In this document: piece by piece, positions 10,645-21,045 of the stretch | Layout: every line of letters begins with the position of its first letter | Numbering within the stretch: position 1 is the stretch's first letter | Position numbers and translations under genes: made by a program | From: Cordylochernes scorpioides | Taxonomy: Eukaryota; Arthropoda; Arachnida; Pseudoscorpiones; Chernetidae | DNA: 64,000 nt | Direction: 5' to 3' | Assembly (NCBI GenBank): GCA_030710605.1 | Contig: CP092865.1 | Span: forward strand, 143,639,081 to 143,703,080 | The notes under the pieces: generated by a model | What the model was told of the DNA's origin: nothing | Databases searched by the model: none | Seen by the model: the letters and a program-made list of their open reading frames with translations, nothing else

Positions 10645-10705
10645 AAGAAAGCTAACCATGTACGCGTTTCGGCCTGTAGGCCCTCGTCAGCCTGGTTAAA
10701 ACTGC
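10645..10705 (-). ncRNA. Hammerhead ribozyme-like motif of a PLE terminal repeat
   Basis: On the minus strand the order is: helix I strand TAACCAGG, core CTGACGA (fits CTGANGA), helix II GGCC-TACA-GGCC (within GGGCCTACAGGCC), core GAAA, a two-pair helix III AC-GC-GU, then a GUA cleavage triplet and CATGGTTA. TAACCAGG and CATGGTTA pair over eight positions with one mismatch as helix I. This is the complete type I hammerhead plan, which is known from terminal repeats of Penelope-like elements. The plus strand reads ACGCGTTTCGGCCTGTAGGC, the usual look of these ends. No PLE coding sequence adjoins it. Confidence 0.65.
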
Positions 10706-11245
10706 ACCTCAAAAACCAAAAAAAAAAAACTGGTTAGGCAACCTGAAATATCCTGTTCATGATCGCCTTATGAAGGAAAGAACTATTTCCACAGAGAAAT
10801 TTGTTCTTCATCTGAAGTCACATTAGTATCTTCCTCAGGAAAAAAATAGCCCATAAACGTATTTATAAAAGAAAGTTTACATGTGGAAAGAAAGTTTGGA
10901 GCCCATAATGGCGAGATATTCACTCGCCTTTGAGAGCCAAAAATATTGGCCTTTCGCACGGCCAACTCGCGGTGTCTAATCAATTATGTTGGCTCTAATT
11001 AACCAAAGAATTAAATGTGTAAATAGTTATTTTTATTGATTTATCTCAAAAATGGGCAGATAATATGACTAAATAAAGTTAAAATCAGTGTTTAGTTATT
11101 ATTGTGGCATTCAATTTCCAATCAATAGATAGTTCTCTCAATATGTCTCTCTTGTTGAGAATTTATTTGATTAAAAGCTATTACATTGTATTCCTCATTT
11201 TTATTCTCCCTATTTTTCTACTAACCTTTTGATAGATATGCTAGC
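10706..11245. other. No recognisable gene
   Basis: Moderately AT-rich sequence downstream of the ribozyme motif. A minus-strand frame of 66 codons at 10783-10983 has no motif I know. The region could belong to the same PLE family but cannot be shown to. Confidence 0.3.
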
Positions 11246-11545
11246 TTGATTAGGGAAGATGAATTAAAGATCGCCAGAAAAACCTTGAAGCCATTGGGTG
11301 CTGTGAACTACAGTTCCTCAACTGACTCCAGAATTCCTCATTGTATAAAAATCAAGAATTTCCTCCAAGTAAGACAATATAGACACTGTGACGATGAAGC
11401 TAATAGAAAAAATGACCTAAAGCTCCTAGGAACCACTATCAATACGCTGAAAGTAACTTTTACTGGAATAGGAAGATTAATGTCATCAACAATATTCTAC
11501 AAGTTGCGGGTCACAGCTCCTATTGGGAAGAACTTTATAGAATAA
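11246..11545 (+). CDS. Hypothetical short ORF (99 codons), doubtful
   Basis: An open frame with mixed composition (MIREDELKIARK at the start, a lysine-rich middle and no hydrophobic segment). I recognise no domain. It has no visible promoter and no partner in the duplicated block near 47.5 kb. It may be a chance ORF or an exon of something decayed. Confidence 0.15.
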   Translation: MIREDELKIARKTLKPLGAVNYSSSTDSRIPHCIKIKNFLQVRQYRHCDDEANRKNDLKLLGTTINTLKVTFTGIGRLMSSTIFYKLRVTAPIGKNFIE

Positions 11546-12836
11546 CCTTTTATTTTTTTAATTAATAGAGTATCAATGTAGATATTTTGTTACTCTGAAT
11601 ATAACTCTTTTTATCTCTCTTATTTGTTGTTGATACGCTGGGAATTGTTTGATTTAATCGCTTTTCATTCTCTTTTTGCGTCCCTAATTTTTTACATGAC
11701 AATATTTGAAAAGATCATTTAAGCAACTCAGGGCATGTCATTTTAATATTTTTATATTTATCTTTGTTATTAAAAAGTAAACATTTTTTCATCGCAAATT
11801 GACAAATTTCTTTTTGAAAACAGAGTAAAATGATCACTAATCATTACCATTCTAAAAGTAAACATCAATATTCTCTTAATATGGTGGTTTATCGTTTATT
11901 CTGAATTTATTTATCAAAATATTTCGATATTACAAAATTAAGCCTTACAAATAAGAAAACCTAGAATGTTATTAAAATATTCACTTTTAATATCTAAGTT
12001 ATTTACCTTAGAAGTTCGTTTTATTTTTATTAAAATATAAACAGGTGAAGGTTGCAAATTACTTTCGATTTTTTTTTTTTAGTGATCACTATATATTTAG
12101 CTTGTGGTAAGAACAATCTTCTGACCGCCAAATCATTTTTATACACTTACATAAAGCATAGATTTCACAATTCAATAAATTAAGCCAAGCTTTTGAGTCA
12201 AGAACCCTATATTTACTATCTAGGGATAATGGCTAACAGTAAATGTTTAATATATCTTTAAAAAAATAAATAAATAAAAAAAACATATCCTTAGATGGCC
12301 TATATTTTAGCAATAATTAATTTTGTGTTGAATAAAATAAAATTATTAATCATGTCCTAAATATGATTTAAAATTTTAATATTGTATTGTGTTTTGTTTA
12401 TCTAACAGTGTTTAAATATATCTGGCTATAAAATATAACATGAAAAGTTAATATGCCTTTTTTTCAGTTAAATGAAAAATATACTTCCTCAAGAAATGAA
12501 GTAAACCAAGACAAAATTTGATACGCATCTGCACTTTGTATATATATATATATAGGAAAATATTTTTTTTTTCCAAATATATTACTCCATTTGCATAAAT
12601 AATTGATTTCACAACTAAGTTTTATTCTCAAAAATGTATAAAGATATTGAAATACGGTTTAAACATTTGGGAAACTAACTATTCTAAGCCTTGATTAAAT
12701 ATCATTAAAAAAAAACTAAAAAATATATATGAAATTATTTTTGTGTAAAATAACTGATTGAATTCAAAAATAAAATTGTGTGAATATTTAAAAATAAGAT
12801 CATTAAACAATTTGAAACTAAAATAGACCCTTTAAC
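11546..12836. repeat. Upstream part of the zinc-finger segmental duplication, copy 1
   Basis: AT-rich non-coding DNA. From about 11820 it aligns by eye with 47700-48600 (for example CTAAAAGTAAACATCAA at about 11852 and about 47745), so the duplicated block starts at least 1 kb upstream of the zinc-finger ORF. A (TA)n run lies at about 12540-12554. Confidence 0.55.
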
Positions 12837-13788
12837 ATGGATATAAAACTTTTTAAATGTGAATATTGTGGCTTTGAAACGAGAGAAAAACGTAATCTTA
12901 CAAATCACTTGTACACACACAATGGTGATAAACCTTTTAAATGTGAATATTGTGACTATGAATCAATATTAAAAAGTTCTCTTACTAAACATTTGTACAA
13001 TCACACCGGTGAAAAAACCTTTTAAATGTGAATATTGTGATTATAAAACAGCAGTTAAATATAATTTTACTACTCATTTGTACACACACACTGGGGAAAA
13101 ACCATTTAAATGTAAATATTGTGATTATAAAGCAATACTAAAAAGTAATCTTACTAGTCATTTATACACCCACACTGGAGAAAAGCGTTTTAAATGCGAA
13201 CATTGCGATTATGAAACTATACTAAAACGTAATCTTACTAATCATCTATACACACATACTGGCGAAAAACCTTTTAAATGTGACCAATGTGACTATAAAA
13301 CTGCACTTAAAATGTCTTTAAAAAAACACAAAAATATTCACAAAGATAATAAGCCTTATAAATGTGAATATTGTGATTTTAAAACTGCGCACAAATCAAG
13401 CCTTAGATCACATATTACTAAAATTCACACAGATAATAAACCTCTTAAATGTGAATATTGTGAATTTAGGACTGCATACTGGACAAATCTTACATTGCAT
13501 ATTAAAAATATTCACACAGGTAATAAGCCTCTCAAATGTGATTATTGTGACTATAGAACGGCATACAAGTCAAGTCTTACATTACATATTGCAAGTATTC
13601 ACACAGGTGATAAGTCTCATAAATGTGATCATTGTGATTATAGAACTGCGAACAAGGCAAGCCTTACATTACATATAGCAAATATTCACACAGGTGATAA
13701 AAATCATAAATGTGATCATTGTGACTATAGATCTGCCTACAGGTCAAATCTTGCATCACATATTAAAAGAATACATAAGCTAATATAA
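12837..13788 (+). CDS. Poly-C2H2 zinc-finger protein 1 (11 fingers, one frameshift)
   Basis: The ATG at 12837 starts MDIKLFKCEYC, so the first finger begins seven residues in. Eleven C2H2 fingers of the form CxxC-x12-H-x3/4-H follow, mostly joined by HTGEKPFKC-type linkers in the first half and IHTGDK linkers later. Finger 2 ends in a run of six A's (near 13010-13016) where one extra base breaks the frame; fingers 3-11 continue in the next frame to a stop at 13788. Such fingers bind DNA in tandem in the nucleus. No effector domain (BTB, ZAD, KRAB) is visible, so the ORF may be the last exon of a longer gene. The frameshift could be a real mutation or an assembly error. It is paralogous to 48603-49757. 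Confidence 0.8.
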
Positions 13789-14370
13789 ATCCTTCTAATG
13801 GGAATAATTTGACTATGGAACAACTGTTGAATGCATAAATTAATTTGACCAACACAATAAGTGTGAAGATCTAACTATTTATAGTAACATTTCTGCGAAA
13901 TGACATTTGCCATTATCAGTAATAAGTGAAGATAATAGAAACCCTGTTATCCAGAAGTCATATATTATTTGCAACTTTTGAATATTGTCTTATTATTTTC
14001 AATTTACAGCCCAACTTCTTTAATCCAACACCACAAGAGATGATTATCAATTCATCATGACATTCACTGTTTGTGGTCTTTTTCAAAGGCATCCAAAAAT
14101 ATATATTAACCCATTAAAATAATATTTTGAAAAATTTCTTGTAACATTTTTCAAATAATATGAATTTATACCATTGTTTTCTTTATTTCATTTTTTTAAA
14201 TGCTTCAACTTTTAGTGAAGGTCAAAATTGTTTTAAATGCATTTAAAAAAAAATAAAAATCACAAATATTATTTTATATAAGTGATAAGTGCTGTGAATA
14301 GAAAGAAAATATTTTGGAATAAAAAAGAAGCTTGAAAATTTTATTATAAAATTATATTTTAAATAAATCC
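13789..14370. other. Decayed last finger and AT-rich downstream DNA
   Basis: Directly after the stop, a segment resembling TGTGAATATTTTGACTAT continues the finger pattern but out of frame; the same decayed extra finger follows the second zinc-finger ORF at 49735-49770. The rest is AT-rich and matches about 50090-50290 in the paralogous block. Confidence 0.4.
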
Positions 14371-15085
14371 TTTGTGGATGTTCGATTTTAGGCTAGACCC
14401 CTATTCACTCTTCAATGGTATGCATATCTTTGTAAGTTATTTCAAAAGCAGAATGTTACTTTTCAAGAATTTCAATGTTTACATTGGTGACTGGCAGTCG
14501 CTTAGTTAGACATCGAATGAACAGTGCCTAAATCATCCACAAGCGAAATAAAATTTGTGCATGACCTTATAGCAATGTGCCCACGTATGCACCTCATTAT
14601 ACCCCTTCCAAGTCTGATGCACATGTACTAACTATTGCCACAATGGCTCCACGTGCCCAAGTATTGCATATTTAGCAATAAACTTGTATTTAAAAAAGAA
14701 TTATCTGAGTCAAAATTTAATTTAATTTGTGGATGTTCGATTTTAGGCTAGACCCCTATTCACTCTTCAATGATATGCATGTCTTTGTAATTTATTTCAA
14801 AAGCAGAATGTTACTCTTGAGGAATTTCATTGTTTACATTGGTGACTGGCAGTCGCTTTGTTAGACATCGAATGAACAGTGCCTAAATCGTCCACAAGCA
14901 AACTAAAATTTGTGCATGACCTTATGGCAATGTGCCCACGTATGTCACCTCATTATACCCCTTTCAAGTCTGATGCACATGTAGTAACTATTGCCACAAT
15001 GCCTCCACGTGCCTAAGTATTGCATATTTAGCAATAAACTTGTATTTAAAAAAAATAATTATCCGATTTCAAAATTTAATTTAAA
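14371..15085. repeat. Two-copy tandem repeat, 355-bp period
   Basis: Copy 1 starts TTTGTGGATGTTCGATTTTA at 14371 and copy 2 starts with the same words at 14726. Both end AGCAATAAACTTGTATTTAAA followed by an A run, which looks like a polyadenylation signal and tail. The copies differ at scattered positions. No ORF of note lies in either copy, and I see no flanking duplication. It may be a tandemly duplicated SINE-like or processed-transcript insertion. Confidence 0.6.
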
Positions 15086-16055
15086 AAATAATCGAATTAA
15101 CATAGGTTATATGATAAGTTGGAGGTCGGCTCATGAAAGCCTTAGAAGAATTATAGAAAGTATAAAATCATCCTTTGTCTAATTAATAAGGTTATACCGT
15201 ATATAATCAAATTCTAAACTATTTTTATTAGGCGTTCTCTAAAATCAGTTCTGTAAAAATTTTTAATTGTGAAATTTTGACCACACAACTAAAATTAAAG
15301 ATATTTGCAATCGACTGGTGATAATAAAGGACTTAATCTTAATTCCATATTGGTACTCAGTTGTATTGAAAAGGGGTAACAAGCATAAGGGTGTAAACTG
15401 TCGATTTTTGACAGCAATGACCAGGGATTCAATTTTGCATTGGGCCTTTTTTTGTAAAGGAAAATTGTTTAAATGGCCCATGGTTGTGTTGTGTGTTTAA
15501 AAATTCCAAACAACTTTTTTTACATTTGTGTAGGCATGATTATATTTGCCTGTTCCACATGTATATGCGCCAATTTGTTTATATTTCGTTCCTCTGATCT
15601 TTGCCTGCCATAACAGTATTCCTAAAATTTATAGTAAAATTTTTTCTCAATTGCTTTTTTTTTTGATACCATATTATTTCCAGTCCTGACACTTTTTCCC
15701 TATTTTCTTATTCATTTCGTTCACTATTTTAAATATTTTATTTATCATAAATTTTATTATAAGGACATATTAGCAACCTACATCCATAAGGAACCTGGAT
15801 TAATGAAATATATTGTTATTATTGGCATTTTATCTTATATATATAGAATAGTGATATATTTCATTGTTTCATAAACTAAATAATGTGGCACATAGGTTTT
15901 GCATCAATTTGATTTCAATATCCCCACATATATAGATTCCTATAATTATTTTTGTATCAAGTTTACATTTAAAAAATGGTTAAACACATTTTTGTGTACT
16001 AGTTATGAATAAAATTATTTGAAGTACCATAATATTTTAATAAAATAGGTCTTCA
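15086..16055. other. No gene seen; part of the duplicated block
   Basis: AT-rich DNA with two overlapping short frames on opposite strands at 15263-15500 that lack motifs. A stretch near 15335 (ATTCCATATTGGTACT) resembles 50650, which fits the segmental duplication continuing through here. Confidence 0.4.
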
Positions 16056-16058
16056 AAA

Positions 16059-16400
16059 TGGATATAAACTTTTCAAATGTATATATATATAAATGTTTTG
16101 ACTATTAAATTAATTATTTTAATAATTATTTATACATGGATGCTGTTGAAAATCATTTATAATGATTTCAATGTGATTTTAGAATTGCACAGTCTTAAAT
16201 CAAATAAACCTATATTCACAGAAATTATAACCCTTTGGGTTGTGAATATTGTTATTATTTTGAATCTGCATATGCATGGAATCTTGCACCATAGATTGCA
16301 AATATTTACACAGCATCCTTTTAATGTGAATATTATGACAATAAAAATACTGCAAAATATCAACTTATCAGACATTTATTTACACACATGGTGTTAAGAC
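16059..16400 (+). pseudogene. Decayed C2H2 zinc-finger relic
   Basis: It starts ATGGATATAAACTTTTCAAATG, nearly the start of the two zinc-finger ORFs. Further on, finger traces such as TGTGAATATTGTTATTATTT and TGTGAATATTATGAC with TTCACAC-like linkers can be seen, but the frame is destroyed. The parallel relic is at 51520-51659. It represents a third finger gene unit in the duplicated block. Downstream to 16658 the DNA is AT-rich and empty. Confidence 0.6.
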
Positions 16401-16668
16401 TTATGAAAATTGTTTACCTAATCAATAGAATAATTCAAACTTGTTCTATACTTAGCTAAGAATACTTCTAATTTCCTTTCATTCCATATAATGAGACCAC
16501 TGAACATTAAATAGAGTGGCTTTAATCTGTATTATTGTAATAACAATTTAAGTAAAAACTTATTTTGTAGAAATCTTGATTTCTTAGTGTGAAAAACAAT
16601 TTTTTCCCTCCATTTAGGAATTCCTTTTTTGACTATATTTTCAATTTTCCTAAAATGAACATGAATAT

Positions 16669-16972
16669 ATATATATTTTTAATTATCCCTAGTACACGTG
16701 GTGCAGGCCATGATAATCATGGTTAGCGACTGCTTTTACTGTAAGCGCACCACTTTTCTACACATGTGAAAAGCAGTTCGACTTTGCACTTACAAATATG
16801 CCAGAGCTCCGTTTGGTTACTTGCACTCGCTGGTGGGGTTGGACTTTTGCAAGAATCCGGGGCCATTGGAGCATTTTTTTTAATCAGAAAAAAGTGTCCA
16901 ATGCGGGAATCGAACCCGGGTCGTAGTGGTCGAAAACCAAACGGTTTAACCAGCCTTCCACCGACCCAACAC
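16669..16972 (-). mobile_element. tRNA-derived SINE, copy 1
   Basis: A 304-bp element flanked by the 10-bp duplication ACATGAATAT (16659-16668, 16973-16982). Its head, at the right end on the minus strand, contains GGGTTCGATTCCCGC, a perfect RNA polymerase III B box, about 50 bp after GGTTAAACCG, a degenerate A box. The tRNA-unrelated body follows and the left end is an A-rich tail (T-rich on the plus strand). SINEs of this kind are transcribed by polymerase III and moved by a partner LINE. Copies 2 and 3 lie at 49776-50078 and 50324-50631. Confidence 0.85.
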
Positions 16973-16982
16973 ACATGAATAT

Positions 16983-17618
16983 TTGAAATATTTCAACGTT
17001 TTTTGTTTAGATAAAAGCTATTAATTTCTACAATCCTTATAATGCAATGAATAAAAATTAAGAGGGAGGACATGGTTCATAAGAAACCCTACCAGCAGCT
17101 TTGGAATTTTAACCTCCAATTTTTCTTTTTTAATTCATTGCAGTATAAGTGTGTATAAACTAGCATTTAATCAATCTTAAAAATAAAGTATCTTTTATCA
17201 TTCTTAGAGATAGTTGGTACTTAGTTGATGATCTTATTGAAATGCTATCTAACAGTCTTATTTGTTATGAAAAAGGCATCTCCTTATCGTGCAACTGAAA
17301 GTGTTTGTGTTTTTTTGGAAGTGTTGTATTGAACTTTTTATTTAGGTATACACATTTACAAACATATGAATGACTTCCCAAAAAACCACCTGTTCTCTCA
17401 AGGAGGTGGTTTCCTATTAGAGGCTTAGTCATATCAAGCCAAATTATGACACATTTTTTCAACCAAACATAGTAGGTGATTATCATTTATGTGACATACA
17501 TATTTTTAATAAGTAAACATTATTATTAAAATGTTTGCCAGGAAATAAGAAAAACATCAATTATATGCTTTAAAATAAAATTCATTTACCTATGCATGAC
17601 TTAAAACTCGCTAGTGTT
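16983..17618. other. No recognisable gene
   Basis: AT-rich DNA. The phrase AAAGGCATCTCCTTAT near 17273 also occurs near 10523, so a dispersed repeat fragment is likely. A minus-strand frame at 17265-17486 has no motif I know. Confidence 0.3.
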
Positions 17619-17858
17619 TTAAATAGCTAAAAAGTCTTTGTATAATTTATCTTCTGCATCTAATTTAATTATAAAAATTTTGAATGATGCGCCTTGATCT
17701 ATGGGCTTGCATTTTACTTGTAATATAAGGTGACAAATATAGAAATTTAAATTTTCTAATTCCCGACTTATGTGACTTGATACATTATCCAAAATAAAAT
17801 ACTTATTTTTGAGCCTTAAATGTGTTTGGGTATTGTTAAACATTTTCAAGTCATCCAA
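17619..17858 (-). pseudogene. pogo/Tigger transposase catalytic-core relic
   Basis: The 79-codon minus-strand frame contains KYFILDNVSSHI and CKPIDQGASFKIFIIK, the degraded equivalents of the DDE_1 motifs LLxDNxxAH and QPxDQGxIxxxK. It is less similar to elements 1 and 2 than they are to each other at these motifs, so it marks a third pogo-type lineage. No ends are visible. Confidence 0.6.
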
Positions 17859-17924
17859 GCTTTTCTATTTGAAAACTAATTTATCACATATGCAAAGTAA
17901 ATGGACAAATCAAAATATATAAAT

Positions 17925-18070
17925 GGTTTTGGCATTTCAGTAACTGTTGTTAGCATCACCAGACAAAAGTACTGGATGAGAAAAATACCACAGCATGTTT
18001 TATATAGTTGGTTTTGTTATCAGTTGTGTAAACAAAATAGAGCAGATGAGAAAAAAATATTTTTCTAATA
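17925..18070 (-). repeat. Degraded PLE terminal repeat
   Basis: This matches 2010-2150 and 20850-20960 (GACAAAAGTACTGRATGAGAAA, then AGCATGTTTTAT, then TTGTTATCAGTTGTGTAAACAA). The hammerhead core is mutated: CTGGTGA in place of CTGANGA on the minus strand. From 18071 to 18383 I see nothing else. Confidence 0.5.
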
Positions 18071-18383
18071 ACCCTAAAATCCTATTTTTTAGAATTAGCA
18101 AAGGAAAATAAACTTTTTAAAAATATATAATTAAAGGAATATCTGGGATGGTGGATTTGAAGCCTTTATTAATCCTAAATTTTGGCTGAAATGGTGTTTT
18201 GAACTTACATTCTAAGAAGTCTATACAAGTTGATTTTTGTATAAGAGATGGTAATAATGTTATTATTGTATTCTATAGATTCATGTCCAGGAAATTGATT
18301 CATTTTTTGTTTTAATCTATAATCCCTAAATTGTATGTTATCATTTTTTCCAAATATTTTGTAACACCTAGGTTTTTCTAATA

Positions 18384-20799
18384 CAGTCGAACCTCTTTAA
18401 TTCAACACCCCAAGGGATCAGAGCTATCGGTTGAATTAAAGGAAGTGTTGAATTAAGGTTAGGAGATTAGCTTATCATCTAAATAGCTAAAATAATATAT
18501 ATACTTTTTATAAATAGCTTTGTAAAAATAAATTAATGATATTAATTGAAACCATTGTGTGTGTACTTTTTTATATTTATTTTTTTATTTTCATGATTAA
18601 CTTTTAGTATCTGGGACAAAATGGCAATAATACATATTTTCGAAACAATATTTTATTCCAATTGAATAATAGTTTAAAGAAAATAAATATGGAAAATAAA
18701 AAGAAAATTAAAAAATATTATTTGAAAAGAATCAAGAGAAAAAAAAATCTTTTATAGATGTCTGTTTTTTCTCTGAAATCCTATTCAGGATGTATTCCAG
18801 ATAGTCTATTTTTAAAAGACATGCATGCCTTTCTTCCTCAGAAATGTCTTTTAAATAACAAAGAGTTTTTATTGTATTAAAGGCATCCACTGCTGCTGCA
18901 GGTGTTATTGATGTTTTGTTTAAATATTTTTCTGTTGGCTCTACCTCTTCATCTTCTTCTTTTCCCATTACCTCCATTACAATTTCTTCAATGGACTGTT
19001 CCCCAGCAACTTGCACATCTTTATCAACTTCCAAGAAGTCAATATAGTTGACATCAATGGCTTGATGTTTTTTTAATGCCTCAAAACATCTGTTCATTTC
19101 TTCTTCAAAAACTTCTTCCATTGCTTCATCCATCACAAATCCTGAATGAGAAAAACAATTTTTTATTGTGGAAGAACTAACCCCAACCCATGCAGCCTCT
19201 AGCCAGCTAATTGCCAAGAGTAAATGTACTTGAGCATTTTTTTTCTTCCATGCAAGTGAGAAGATACGTTATCATTCGTTTCCTATATTGGTCTTTTAGG
19301 GCTTTAATGATACCCATATCACAGGGTTGTAATGCACTTGTAGTTAGGGCGGGCAAAAATCTTATTTCAATGTTCTGTAACCCTTCAGGTATTTGGTGGG
19401 CTGGGCAATTATCTAAAATTAATAAAAATTTTCTTTCTCTTCTTTTGAATATTTGGTCCAATTTTTTCAGCCAATCCGTAAAAATTGCCCCAGTCATCCA
19501 GGCTTTTTTATTAAAATTATAATTTGAGGGAATATTCATGCCATGGAAGCATCGTGGTCTTCTATATTTCCCAATATAAAGTAAAGGCAGTTTTTCACTT
19601 CCATCCATATTACAGCATACCAACACTGTAATTCTCTCTTTAGACTTCTTACCCCCTTCACATATCTCACCTCTGATAGTCATTGTTTGATTAGGCAAAA
19701 GTTTATAAAATAACCCTGTTTCATCAGCATTGAAAATGTCCTGTGGGCTGTATTTAGCTAAAAGTGAAGGAATAATCCCACCTTTCCAAGTGGCTACACT
19801 ATTGGCATCCACACTTCCAGCTTCTCCATGAAGTCGTTTAAAAGCAATATTCCTTCTGGCCTTAAACTTTTCTAGCCAGCCATTGCTAGCTTCAAAATTA
19901 TCTTGACCCATTTTCAAGGCCAAGAGTATAGCCTTTTATTTCAAGATATTGCCATTTATGGCAAGTTTCATGGCATTTGCCTGCCTTATCCACCTAAACA
20001 GGGCTTCTTCAATCTCTGGGAATTCCCCGTCACGATCATGTTTCAAGGTAGAGCTAAAATTAGATTTTAAAAAGGCAGATTTATGGCGAATTTATATTTA
20101 AAAATTGTGCTAATGGTGGACTGTGGAATATTTCTCTCTCTGGAAACTTGACTATGTGATTTTCCTTGTTCTATTTCTTCTATAATTTTCATTTTTTCCA
20201 CATAAGTGAGCTGATGATACTGACTACATTTCCAATTTTTTTGGCAGAACCTGACATTCTTGCCCCACTCATTTATTCAAATTAACACAGAATATTGAAT
20301 TAAAATGTTATCATAATCATTGTTGGATCATTTTATAAAGATTTATTTATTTAAAAAGAAATTATTTATAAATTTAAAAATAGCTAAAATATTTCAATGT
20401 TAAAAATAAAAAATAAAAATTATTATTAGTTAGCGCATGATGCCGAAATTCCCGCGTAAAAAAAAAACCAACAATAACATCCGCGAAATTGCGCAACGGC
20501 ACTGCAAAGTGAAACTTAAACCAACCAGAAACCAAAAGTGCGCAGGCGCTATCCTATCGGCGCCCGCCGATGCCGATCGTCGCCGCCGTATTACTGTTTA
20601 GCGGTAAAGTTGCATGTAAAATAACATTCAACTGTCGAAATTCGAATTTTAAAATGGTTGAACTATCGGAACTGTCGTATTATCGATACTGTCGAATTAC
20701 GGTTTGTTATTTGATAGGCCGGAGGTCGGGACATCGGAACATGGTCGAATTATCGCCGAGTGTCGAATTGGGGTGTGTCGAATTAACGAGGTTATACTG
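18384..20799 (-). mobile_element. pogo/Tigger DNA transposon (element 2), about 2.42 kb
   Basis: The terminal inverted repeats are CAGTCGAACCTCTTTAATTC at 18384 and, complemented from 20799, CAGTATAACCTCGTTAATTC. TA lies on both sides (18382-18383, 20800-20801). Subterminal GAATTAAAG/TCGAATTA motifs repeat inside each end. The transposase is on the minus strand, in pieces. The ends and the protein differ from element 1, so this is a separate family. Confidence 0.9.
18732..20272 (-). pseudogene. pogo/Tigger transposase, element 2, frame-shifted
   Basis: The likely start is the ATG at 20272-20270 (MSGARMSGSAKK). A psq-like helix-turn-helix follows (EQGKSHSQVSRERNIPQSTI), with breaks between about 19930 and 20200. 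The frame open at 19207-19923 holds the CENP-B-type segment (SNGWLEKFKARRNI) and all three catalytic aspartates: NADETG, LLILDNCPAHQ, ALQPCDMGII, with 30 residues between the last two. A frameshift near 19240 leads to the acidic C-terminal part (18732-19217), which ends KKQTSIKDFFFS. QTSIKDFF again fits a PCNA-binding PIP box. The copy is inactive through frameshifts. Confidence 0.87.
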
Positions 20800-20819
20800 T
20801 ATATCAATAAAGAGTAAAA

Positions 20820-21045
20820 AGCAAACACAAATCCAAATAAATAGTGTGTGACGTTTCGGTAACAGCATTGTTACCATCTTCAGACAAAAGTACTGAATGA
20901 GAAATTTTACCAGAGCATGCTTTAAATAGTTACTGTTATCAAGTGTGTACACAAGATATGTGTCGCACACTATTTATTTATTTGTATTTGGTCTTATAAC
21001 CTTGTGTTTATAATCTATAAACCAAATTGTCCCTTATCAGTAGAA
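20820..21045 (-). repeat. Penelope-like element terminal repeat (hairpin copy)
   Basis: The sequence runs from CAAACACAAATCCAAATAAA through the ribozyme at 20846-20883 and a spacer to CACACTATTTATTTATTTG and CAAACCAAATTGTCCCTTAT, so its two ends are inverted copies of each other (AAACACAA...AATAAATAGTGTGTG against CACACTATTTATTT...TTGTGTTT). The arrangement equals that at 136-236 but with the interior retained. No PLE ORF adjoins it. Confidence 0.6.
20846..20886 (-). ncRNA. Hammerhead ribozyme, PLE type, best-conserved copy
   Basis: On the minus strand: TGT (helix I), CTGAAGA (fits CTGANGA), a perfect 7-bp helix II GGTAACA/TGTTACC with loop ATGC, GAAA, then C-GTC with cleavage expected after GTC, and ACA pairing back to TGT. 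All conserved core bases of a type I hammerhead are present. Helix III is only AC/GU without a proper loop; for PLE hammerheads with a minimal helix III, action as a dimer has been proposed. The plus strand reads GTGACGTTTCGGTAACAGC. Confidence 0.7.

Noticed and set aside
16905-16972. A tRNA gene
   Set aside because: It has a perfect B box but a poor cloverleaf, and it is the head of a 300-bp repeated element with flanking duplications, so it is a SINE.
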